NCBI RefSeq assembly: GCF_003626655.1
Contig: NZ_RBAN01000008.1
Coordinates: 62,001 to 126,000, forward strand
Direction: 5' to 3'
DNA: 64,000 nucleotides
Origin: Micromonospora costi
GTDB taxonomy: Bacteria; Actinomycetota; Actinomycetes; Mycobacteriales; Micromonosporaceae
Within the stretch, counting starts at the first letter, position 1. Every line of letters starts with the position of its first letter. The notes below the pieces were generated by a model, which worked only from the letters and a program-made list of their open reading frames with translations, was not told the DNA's origin and ran no database searches. Shown one piece after another: positions 8,597 to 15,546 of this stretch. Made by a program: the position numbers and the translations under genes.

Positions 8597-10330
8597 TCAG
8601 AGGTCGCCGTAGTCGCCGACCTGCCGCCCGCCGACCCAGGTCTGGAGCACTCCGGTCTGCCACATCGCCCGGCCGGCCGGGAGGTGGAACGGGTCCAGGT
8701 CGGTGACGACGAAGTCGGCCCACCTGCCCGGCTCCAGGCTGCCGATCACCCGCTCCTGGTGGGCCGCGTACGCCGCGTCCCGGGTGAACGAACGCAGCGC
8801 CTCGACCGGTGTCATGGCCTCGTCGGAGTACCACCCGCCGGCCGGCCGGCCCTCCCGGTCCGTGCGGGTCACCGCGGCGTGCATGCCCTCGAAGGGCAGG
8901 GCGGAGGACACCGGGAAGTCCGAGCCGGAGGCGATGACCGTCCCCTGGTCGAGCATCTTCCGCCACGCGTACGCGCCCTTGATGCGCTCGGGGCCCACCC
9001 GGTCCTCGGCCATGTTCATGTCGTCCGTCGCGTGCACCGGCTGCATCGACGCGATGAGACCCAGGTCCCGGAACCGGGGGATGTCGTCGAGCGCGACGAC
9101 CTGGGCGTGTTCGACGCGGTGCCGCAGCCGGGCGTCGCCGACCGTGCGGAAGGCCCGTTCGAACGCGTCCAGGACGAGCCGGTTGCCCCGGTCGCCGATG
9201 GCGTGGATCGCCGCCTGGTAGCCCTGGCGCAGGATCGCCGTGACCCGCCGGTCCAGCTCCTCCGGAGCGATCCGGAGCAGGCCGGTGTTGGCGGGGTCGT
9301 CGCTGTACGGCTCGAGCAGCGCCGCGCCGCGGCTGCCGAGCGCCCCGTCGACGTAGAGCTTCACGGTGCGTACGCGCAGCATGTCGGCCGCGAACGAGTC
9401 CGTCCGGGCCTCGGCGCCGATCGCGGTGAAGGCGTCCCACGTGAGGAAGGCGTTCACCCGCATCGTCAGCGCGCCGGCACCGGCCAGTTCGCGCAGGATG
9501 ACGTAGCCGGCGGCGTCGGTGCCGGCGTCGGAGACGGAGGTGATGCCGACGGCGTTGAGCTTCTGCTGTGCGGTGAGGGCACGCCGTCGGACGTCCTCGA
9601 GGGTCGGCGCGGGAAGCTTGGACGAGACGAGGCTCATCGCGTTGTCGATCAGCGTCCCGGTCGGGTTGCCGTCCGCGTCGCGGATGATCTGCCCGCCCGC
9701 GGGATCGGGCGTGTCCCGGGTGACCCCGGCGAGAGCCAGCGCCACGCTGTTGGCCACACCCGCGTGGCCGTCCACCCGGACCAGCCACACCGGCCGGTCG
9801 CTGACGAACCCGTCGAGGTCGGCCGCCGTCGGGAACCGGCCCAGCCCCCAGATCACCTGGTTCCATCCCCGCCCGGTGATCCACGCCAGGTCCGGGTTGG
9901 CGGCGGCGTACGCGGCGAGGGCCTGCTGCGCCTCCGCGAGGGACCGGGTGCCGCTGAGGTCGAGCTCCGAGGCCAGCGCGCCGTAGCTCCAGAGGTGCCC
10001 GTGCGCGTCGTGCATGCCCGGGAGCAGGACCCGACCCCTGCCGTCGATGCGTCGTACGCCGCGACCCGCGCGGGCGTCCAGGCCGGCGACCGTCCCGTTC
10101 GGAGCGATGAGGATGCTGGAGAACCGGTGGAGCCGCCCGTCGCGGGTGACCGTGTAACCGCGGACGTTGTCCACCAGCACCGGTCCTCGCCCGGTGCCGT
10201 GCGCCGCGGCCGGGCCGCCGCCGGCGACCGCCGGGAGGACCGCGGCGCCGACGCCGACACCGAGCAGTCTCAGGACCTGGGCGCGGGTGAGGACCGGAGC
10301 GGGGGGTGGAGTGGCGCAGGCCTCACACAC
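8597..10330 (-). CDS. exported amidohydrolase, YtcJ-like (amidohydrolase family 3)
   Basis: The 577-residue protein belongs to the YtcJ/amidohydrolase-3 family of metal-dependent hydrolases. Metal-site motifs are HDAHGH (about 107-112), HAIGDRGN, HRVEHAQ and GSDFPV. The N-terminus (TRAQVLRLLGVGVGAAVLPAVAGGG) resembles an export signal lacking a clear twin-arginine pair, preceded by a CEAC pair of cysteines. The GTG start at 10330 follows GAGGAG at seven bases. A strong promoter lies at 10434-10463. Members hydrolyse N-formyl or imide bonds; the substrate here is unknown. It stands alone. Confidence 0.88.
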   Translation of the reverse strand: MCEACATPPPAPVLTRAQVLRLLGVGVGAAVLPAVAGGGPAAAHGTGRGPVLVDNVRGYTVTRDGRLHRFSSILIAPNGTVAGLDARAGRGVRRIDGRGRVLLPGMHDAHGHLWSYGALASELDLSGTRSLAEAQQALAAYAAANPDLAWITGRGWNQVIWGLGRFPTAADLDGFVSDRPVWLVRVDGHAGVANSVALALAGVTRDTPDPAGGQIIRDADGNPTGTLIDNAMSLVSSKLPAPTLEDVRRRALTAQQKLNAVGITSVSDAGTDAAGYVILRELAGAGALTMRVNAFLTWDAFTAIGAEARTDSFAADMLRVRTVKLYVDGALGSRGAALLEPYSDDPANTGLLRIAPEELDRRVTAILRQGYQAAIHAIGDRGNRLVLDAFERAFRTVGDARLRHRVEHAQVVALDDIPRFRDLGLIASMQPVHATDDMNMAEDRVGPERIKGAYAWRKMLDQGTVIASGSDFPVSSALPFEGMHAAVTRTDREGRPAGGWYSDEAMTPVEALRSFTRDAAYAAHQERVIGSLEPGRWADFVVTDLDPFHLPAGRAMWQTGVLQTWVGGRQVGDYGDL

Positions 10331-10433
10331 AGGGACTCCTCGACGAGACGTGGGCGGTGTCGTCGTCCACGCGACGGGCGGGCGTCGTGCGCCCCGCAGA
10401 GGCCCGTCACGGCGACGGCTTCCTGTGGCCGCG

Positions 10434-10463
10434 ACGCTATCAGCGGCCGAATTCAGCGGTCAA
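10434..10463 (-). promoter_or_regulatory. sigma-70-like promoter of the amidohydrolase gene
   Basis: On the minus strand a -35 TTGACC (10458-10463) and a -10 TAGCGT (10434-10439) are separated by 18 bases. The predicted leader is about 95 bases long. This is one of the best vegetative promoter matches in the window. Confidence 0.65.
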
Positions 10464-10578
10464 GATCGATGTATCGGCCCGGTTCCCGTGGTGCGGGCGC
10501 TGTGAGCCTCCGCCGGAGGACGATCGCGCGGCGGTTAGGCTGGACGGATGCAGGGGTCGGTGTCCGGGGGCGGTCTCG

Positions 10579-10968
10579 ATGGCTGACGCGGACGACGTCC
10601 GCCGGCTCGCGCTGGCGCTGCCCCACGTCGTCGAGATCGACAGTGAGGGTTTCGACTTCCGCGTGGCCGACAAGGGGTTCGTGTGGTCCTACCCCGAGCG
10701 CACGCCCGGCCGGCCACGGGTCATCCGCACCGATGTGGCGGTGCTGTACGTCGGCGACGAGGCGGAGAAGCAGGCGCTGCTCCTCGGCGAGCCCGAACGC
10801 TTCTTCACCACGCCCGCGTACGACGGGTTGCCGCTGGTCATGCTGCGGCTGGCGCAGGTGGGCGTCGACCGCCTGGCGGAACTCGTCACCGACGCCTGGC
10901 GGATGCGCGCCCCAGCCTCCCTCGTCGGCGACCTCGACGCCGGCGCGGATCCGGTGAGCCCGATCTGA
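10579..10968 (+). CDS. MmcQ/YjbR-family protein
   Basis: A 129-residue small protein of the MmcQ/YjbR (CyaY-like fold) family. It has the typical opening DDVRRLALALPHVVE, the central FVWSYPER and a C-terminal helix LAELVTDAWRMRAP. Family members are often called DNA-binding, but their role is unclear. The ATG at 10579 is preceded by GGGGGCGG. A TAGGCT element lies further upstream at 10536-10541, six bases before another ATG (10548) that opens a 12-codon frame ending just inside this gene. The gene converges with the one at 10979. Confidence 0.85.
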   Translation: MADADDVRRLALALPHVVEIDSEGFDFRVADKGFVWSYPERTPGRPRVIRTDVAVLYVGDEAEKQALLLGEPERFFTTPAYDGLPLVMLRLAQVGVDRLAELVTDAWRMRAPASLVGDLDAGADPVSPI

Positions 10969-10978
10969 GCAGCGCCGG

Positions 10979-11977
10979 TCAGTGCACCGACGGCGGCTCG
11001 TTCCGGACCACGTCGCGGTAGACCGCGAACGCGGGCTTCGGCCGGTAGGTGTCGGTGACGAGGCCCAGCGTGCCGGTCGGCTCGGTGGAGTCGCTGGCGG
11101 CGTCCCGGAGGCTGAACAGCTCGTACTGGGTGATGTTCAGCGACCGCTGGTGGGCCAGGATCGCGCCGAGCATGTCCGACAGGGAGTCGCACTGCGCCTG
11201 CTCGGTGCGCGGCGCCCCGCTCGGGGTGCCGTTCTCGACCACGTGGATGGGCGTGCCGGCCGGGATGTGGGCGCGGCGCAGCGAGTGGTCACGCAGGTGG
11301 TGAAGGGCGTGGGTGGTGAGGGACGCCGTGTCCCCGGGCGCACCTCGCGGCGCGACGGGCGAGAAGGCATCGGGGTAGAGACCCAGGCCGACGTAGTCGA
11401 CGTGGGCGGCGAACGACTCGTACGGCAGCGAGGCGAGGTACGACCAGAAGGCGTCGTCGCCGCCCAACCACTCCGCCGGTTCGGCGACGGAGAAGCCGAT
11501 CCGTACGTCCCGCAGGCCCCGCTCGTCGAGGGCGGCACGGGCGTGCGGGATGCCGAGGGTCAGGGCGTCGAGGACGCCGGGCGCGCTTCCGTCGATGAGC
11601 GGGATGGGAAAGTTCGGCTCCAGCGTCACCTGGAGGTACCGCGTCAGGTGCCCGTAGCGGTCGATGACCGAGTCGAGGAACGTCAGCCACCCGGGGATGT
11701 CGGCGGCCCGGGGGATGTAACTGGCCACGAGGTCCAGTTCGCGGCCACCCTCGGCGTACCACTCGTCGGGCATCGTGAGGTGGGCGAGTTCGTGTTCGGC
11801 TCCGAGCGAGGTGACGACGTCCGGCGGTGTCGCGTCGCCGAAGAAGTGCACGTACTCGCGGACGACGAAGGGCCGGCCGCCGGCGAGGTCGTCGACGAGG
11901 TCGCGGATCGCGGCGGGGTCGGGCGGGTACGAGCAGAGGACCCCGGCGCGCCCGCCCGGATAGATGCCGAACTTCAC
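10979..11977 (-). CDS. putative TIM-barrel glycoside hydrolase-like protein
   Basis: The 332-residue soluble protein has no signal peptide. It has the look of a clan-A type (beta/alpha)8 hydrolase: YLQVTLEPNFPIP could hold the acid/base Glu, and IHVVENGTPSG resembles the nucleophile motif (V/I)TENG of GH1-like enzymes. YVGLGLYPDAF and LNITQYELFSLRDA fit barrel strands. Substrate and true family membership are not certain. Its start overlaps the stop of the PadR-family gene as ATGA, so the two are translationally coupled and the PadR protein probably controls it. Confidence 0.5.
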   Translation of the reverse strand: MKFGIYPGGRAGVLCSYPPDPAAIRDLVDDLAGGRPFVVREYVHFFGDATPPDVVTSLGAEHELAHLTMPDEWYAEGGRELDLVASYIPRAADIPGWLTFLDSVIDRYGHLTRYLQVTLEPNFPIPLIDGSAPGVLDALTLGIPHARAALDERGLRDVRIGFSVAEPAEWLGGDDAFWSYLASLPYESFAAHVDYVGLGLYPDAFSPVAPRGAPGDTASLTTHALHHLRDHSLRRAHIPAGTPIHVVENGTPSGAPRTEQAQCDSLSDMLGAILAHQRSLNITQYELFSLRDAASDSTEPTGTLGLVTDTYRPKPAFAVYRDVVRNEPPSVH

Positions 11978-12555
11978 GCTTCCGTCCTCCCCGGTCCGTC
12001 GGCCCGCCCGTCGGGCCAGTCGATGTCGTGCGATCGGATCCGCCGCGCGAGCGTCCTGATCCAGGCGACCTCGGCGGCGACGATGGTGTGCCAGTAGGCG
12101 ACTTCGAGCATGTGCGCCTCGGCCACGCCGTCGGGTCGCGCGGACAGGACAGCCAGGTCCCGGTCGAGCCGGTCGGCGCGCGCGTCGAGGAGGGCCGCCG
12201 CCTGCGCGGCCGGCAGGATCCCCACGTACGCGACCGCCAGGACGAAGTCCATGGAGGCGGCCGCGCTGTCGCGTAGTCCCGCCTCGACCTTGTGGCGGAA
12301 GTCGGCCACTCCCGCGTCGGTCAACTCGTAGGCCGTGCGCGGCGGCCGGTTGCCCACGCGCTCGGGCTGCCGGGACGCGACCAGGCCGGCCCTCTCGAGC
12401 GCCTTGAGCAGGGACGTGACCGTGCTGCGGGTGACCGTGAGGTGCCGGTACCGGTCGGCCAGGCGGGTGGTGAGGTCGTAGGCGTGCGCGGGCTGTTCGA
12501 CGAGAAGCCCGAGCATCGGCAGCACCAGGCTGTTGCGTGACGCGTCCAGGGGCAC
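11974..12555 (-). CDS. PadR-family transcriptional regulator
   Basis: The 193-residue regulator has the PadR winged helix (LVLPMLGLLVEQPAHAYDLTTRL, then TVTSLLKALERAGLVASR) and a C-terminal helical dimerisation region with DRDLAVLSAR and LEVAYWHTIVAAEVAWI. The GTG at 12555 has no ribosome-binding site. It sits six bases after a TAACTT -10 element, so the message is probably leaderless. A perfect 16-base palindrome fills the promoter spacer and is the obvious autoregulatory operator. The downstream hydrolase-like gene overlaps it by four bases. Confidence 0.93.
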   Translation of the reverse strand: MPLDASRNSLVLPMLGLLVEQPAHAYDLTTRLADRYRHLTVTRSTVTSLLKALERAGLVASRQPERVGNRPPRTAYELTDAGVADFRHKVEAGLRDSAAASMDFVLAVAYVGILPAAQAAALLDARADRLDRDLAVLSARPDGVAEAHMLEVAYWHTIVAAEVAWIRTLARRIRSHDIDWPDGRADGPGRTEA

Positions 12556-12561
12556 GGACGT

Positions 12562-12590
12562 AAGTTATAGGCGTATACGCCTAAGTGCAA
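12562..12590 (-). promoter_or_regulatory. PadR promoter with 16-bp operator in the spacer
   Basis: On the minus strand -35 TTGCAC (12585-12590) and -10 TAACTT (12562-12567) are 17 bases apart. The perfect palindrome TAGGCGTATACGCCTA (12568-12583) fills the spacer. Repressor binding there would exclude RNA polymerase. Transcription would start at the GTG of the PadR gene. Confidence 0.75.
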
Positions 12591-12617
12591 GCGCGCCGGC
12601 TCCGCCGCCGGCTCGAA

Positions 12618-13346
12618 CTACCGCGCGGCGCCCAGCACCTGGCGCATCCGGTTCATCTCGGCGCCCTGCTCCACGACGACACTGCTCGCCATCTCGTTGA
12701 CGATGCCGTCCACACCCAGCGCCAGGACCTCGTCCGCCATGTCGATCGCGCCCTGATGGTGGTCGGTCATCATCCCGACGAACATCCGGTCGAACTCCGC
12801 GCCCCGGGCGGCGGTGAGGCGGTCCAGCGCCTCCGCCGACTGCATCCCGCGCATGGTGTGGCGATGGTCGCCCGCGGAGTCGCGGTCCAGACCCCGGTCG
12901 GTCAGCCAGGTCTCCAGCGTCCTGATCTCCGGCTCCTGGGCGGCCAGGATCCGGTCCGCGATGATTTTGAGCTGCGGGTTCTCGCCCCGGGCGGCGACCA
13001 GCCTGGCCATCACGAGCGCCTGCTCGTGGTGCGGGATCATCATCGCGACGAACCGGACGTCGGCGTTGTTGTAGGACCGGGGCGGGACGGGTGACGTCTC
13101 GTTCGCCGGGCGGCTCCGCGCCGACTCGCCGGGACGTCCGGGCAACAGCACCGGCGCGGTGGCGTTCGGCAGGCCGGGCATGTCGAGGGTCTGCCGCGGG
13201 TCGGCCTGCGCCGCCGGTCGCGGGTCGTCGCCGGGCGCCCAGACGGCCACCGCCGCACCCGCAGCCAGAAGCGCCAATACGGCCAGCTCGATCAGCACGA
13301 TTGCCCGCGACTGTCGAGAAATTCCGCGGATCCGTCCACCTAGCAC
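12618..13346 (-). CDS. DUF305 membrane-anchored protein
   Basis: A 242-residue protein with an N-terminal membrane anchor (SRAIVLIELAVLALLAAGAAVAVW) and two DUF305 ferritin-like halves. Each half has a His-rich motif: ADVRFVAMMIPHHEQAL and FDRMFVGMMTDHHQGAI. DUF305 proteins carry conserved M..HH pairs and are thought to bind metals such as copper outside the cell. The GTG at 13346 is chosen over an ATG 51 codons upstream because GGGAG lies seven bases before it and the anchor then sits at the N-terminus. It stands alone, divergent from the LVIVD gene. Confidence 0.88.
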   Translation of the reverse strand: MLGGRIRGISRQSRAIVLIELAVLALLAAGAAVAVWAPGDDPRPAAQADPRQTLDMPGLPNATAPVLLPGRPGESARSRPANETSPVPPRSYNNADVRFVAMMIPHHEQALVMARLVAARGENPQLKIIADRILAAQEPEIRTLETWLTDRGLDRDSAGDHRHTMRGMQSAEALDRLTAARGAEFDRMFVGMMTDHHQGAIDMADEVLALGVDGIVNEMASSVVVEQGAEMNRMRQVLGAAR

Positions 13347-13574
13347 AACTTGACTCCCGCCGTACGTCCGAGGTTGGCGGGGATGGTAGCGCGGCATTGA
13401 CCTGCGACGGCAACTCCCTCGCAGAGAAAAGATTCGATTGCCGGGCCTGCGGTTATTTGGGCTTCCGCAATTTTTCCGCTGTTGCCGAAGCGTGATCAAA
13501 ACCCACGTCGGCTGAGTGGCTGATCAGGGATATCGTCCCGCTACTCATGCCCACATGACGAAGGGTGTCGCTAC

Positions 13575-15350
13575 ATGTCCCAACCAACCTCACGAGGAAG
13601 CCGGAAGCTGGCCGTCGGCCTCGCTGCCACCGGCGCACTCCTCCTCACCGCTGTCGTGGCAGCCGCCACCCCGGCGAGCGGCGCCACCGACTCGGCCGAA
13701 GGCACGGACGTCTGCGAGTCGTTCCGGGCCGCTGGTGACAACTTCGCCGAGTACTGCATCGCGGGCGAGGCCGCCGACGGCGTGACCGCCGCCGCCGACA
13801 CCATCCCCGGCGTCGACGAGATCGCCAGCAGCGACAACATCCGGCAGATCGCCAACGTCCCGAAGTTCGGCGGGTTCGCCAGCGAGGGGGCGTACAACTC
13901 GGACCTGGCGTTCCAGGGCAACTACGTCTTCGCTGGCAACTACGAGGGCTTCAACGTCTTCGACGTCAGTGACCCCACCTCGCCCGAGGTGGTCAGCCAG
14001 GTGGTCTGCTCCGGCTCGCAGGGCGACCCGTCGGTCTTCGGCAACCTGCTGTTCCTCGCTGTCGACGCGCCCCGTAGCAACGACTCGTGCAGCAGCACGA
14101 GCGCGTCGTCCGCCCTCGAGAGCTCCTGGGAGGGCATCCGGATCTTCGACATCAGCGACAAGGCGAACCCGCAGTACATCAAGTCGGTCCGGACCGACTG
14201 CGGCTCGCACACCCAGACGCTGGTGCCGAGCAAGGACGGCAAGAGCGTCTACGTCTACATCCAGTCGTACGGCCCGTCGAACGGCGCGTTCTACTGCAAG
14301 CCCCCGCACGACAAGATCTCGATCGTCAAGGTGCCGCTGGACAACCCGACCAGCGCCGCCGTGGTGGCCACCCCGGTTCTCTTCCCGGGCACCAACGGCG
14401 CCGGTTCGACGAGCGGCTGCCACGACATCACCGCCTACCCGGCGCTCGACCTGGCCGCCGGCGCCTGCATGGGTGACGGCGTCCTGTTCGACATCTCCGA
14501 CCGGGAGAACCCGGTGATCCTCAGCCAGGTCCGGGACACGAACTTCGCGTTCTGGCACTCGGCCACGTTCAACAACGCCGGCACCAAGGTCGTCTTCACC
14601 GACGAGCTCGGTGGCGGCAGCAGCGCGATCTGCACCAGCACCTACCGGGCCAACCAGGGCGCGGACGCGATCTACGACATCACCGGCTCGGGGGCGGACC
14701 GCGAGCTGGTCTTCAAGGGCTACTTCAAGATCCCGCGTCTGAACACCACCCTTGAGAACTGCGTGGCGCACAACGGCTCGCTCATCCCGGCCATGGGCCG
14801 CGACATCATGGTCCAGGCCTGGTACCAGGGCGGCATCTCGGTGATCGACTTCACCGACTCGGCCAACCCGGTCGAGATCGCCTACTGGGAGCGGGGCCCG
14901 CTCTCGGACACCCGCCGCATCCTCGGCGGGGCCTGGTCGACGTACTACCACAACGGCTACATCTACTCGAACGACATCCAGAAGGGTCTCGACGTCCTCA
15001 AGCTGGACGACCCCCGGACCAACAACGCCCGGGCGATCTCCTTCTCGGAGCTGAACGTGCAGACGCAGCCCAACTACCCGGCCTGCACGACCGTCCTGAG
15101 CGGTCGGCAGATCGGCAGCATGAACGTCACGTCCGGCGTCACCTGCCTGGACGGGGCGACCGTCAACGGTGCGATCGCGGTCGCGCCGGGCGCGGGCCTG
15201 ATCGCCTTCAACTCCACCCTCAACGGCTCGCTCCACGCGGCCGGCGCCTCCGTGGTGTCGATCGTGGAGAGCCAGGTGAACGGCTCGGTGGACGCCATCG
15301 GCGCCACCGTCCGTGACAGCAAGGTCACCGGCGCGGTGCGGACGAGCTGA
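13575..15350 (+). CDS. secreted LVIVD-repeat beta-propeller protein
   Basis: The 591-residue protein has a Sec signal (KLAVGLAATGALLLTAVVAAATPASGA) and then LVIVD repeats such as FNVFDVSDPTSP, IRIFDISDKANP, LFDISDRENP and ISVIDFTDSANP. These indicate an extracellular beta-propeller. The last 85 residues (from CTTVLSGRQIG) form a separate repetitive module with VNGSV/VNGAI turns, like the small beta-helical tail found on other actinobacterial secreted proteins. AAGGG precedes the ATG. Codon use is a little less extreme than in the neighbours. A hairpin terminator follows at 15376. The function is unknown. Confidence 0.85.
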   Translation: MSQPTSRGSRKLAVGLAATGALLLTAVVAAATPASGATDSAEGTDVCESFRAAGDNFAEYCIAGEAADGVTAAADTIPGVDEIASSDNIRQIANVPKFGGFASEGAYNSDLAFQGNYVFAGNYEGFNVFDVSDPTSPEVVSQVVCSGSQGDPSVFGNLLFLAVDAPRSNDSCSSTSASSALESSWEGIRIFDISDKANPQYIKSVRTDCGSHTQTLVPSKDGKSVYVYIQSYGPSNGAFYCKPPHDKISIVKVPLDNPTSAAVVATPVLFPGTNGAGSTSGCHDITAYPALDLAAGACMGDGVLFDISDRENPVILSQVRDTNFAFWHSATFNNAGTKVVFTDELGGGSSAICTSTYRANQGADAIYDITGSGADRELVFKGYFKIPRLNTTLENCVAHNGSLIPAMGRDIMVQAWYQGGISVIDFTDSANPVEIAYWERGPLSDTRRILGGAWSTYYHNGYIYSNDIQKGLDVLKLDDPRTNNARAISFSELNVQTQPNYPACTTVLSGRQIGSMNVTSGVTCLDGATVNGAIAVAPGAGLIAFNSTLNGSLHAAGASVVSIVESQVNGSVDAIGATVRDSKVTGAVRTS

Positions 15351-15375
15351 TCCGCACACCCGTTGACGGCACCAC

Positions 15376-15408
15376 GCTCCGGCCCGGCGGATCCCGCCGG
15401 GCCGGAGC
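15376..15408 (+). terminator. hairpin terminator after the LVIVD gene
   Basis: A perfect 15-bp stem (15376-15390 with 15394-15408) closes a three-base loop 25 bases after the stop codon. There is no U-tract, as is usual in GC-rich actinomycetes. Confidence 0.75.
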
Positions 15409-15502
15409 CCGTCCCGGCCCGCCCGGCGGGATTCGCAAGAAAACCTCAGGCCATCCGTCGCTTCCGCCTGCGGCGCATAACGGCCCGACCGTCTCTCCCA
15501 GC

Positions 15503-15525
15503 GTGGTACGAATACCCGGTACCAC
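15503..15525. promoter_or_regulatory. inverted repeat upstream of the LtrA gene
   Basis: GTGGTAC (15503-15509) and GTACCAC (15519-15525) are separated by nine bases and end 21 bases before the GTG start. This is a possible operator of an unknown regulator. Confidence 0.35.
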
Positions 15526-15546
15526 GATGGACGAGGCGGATGAGCG

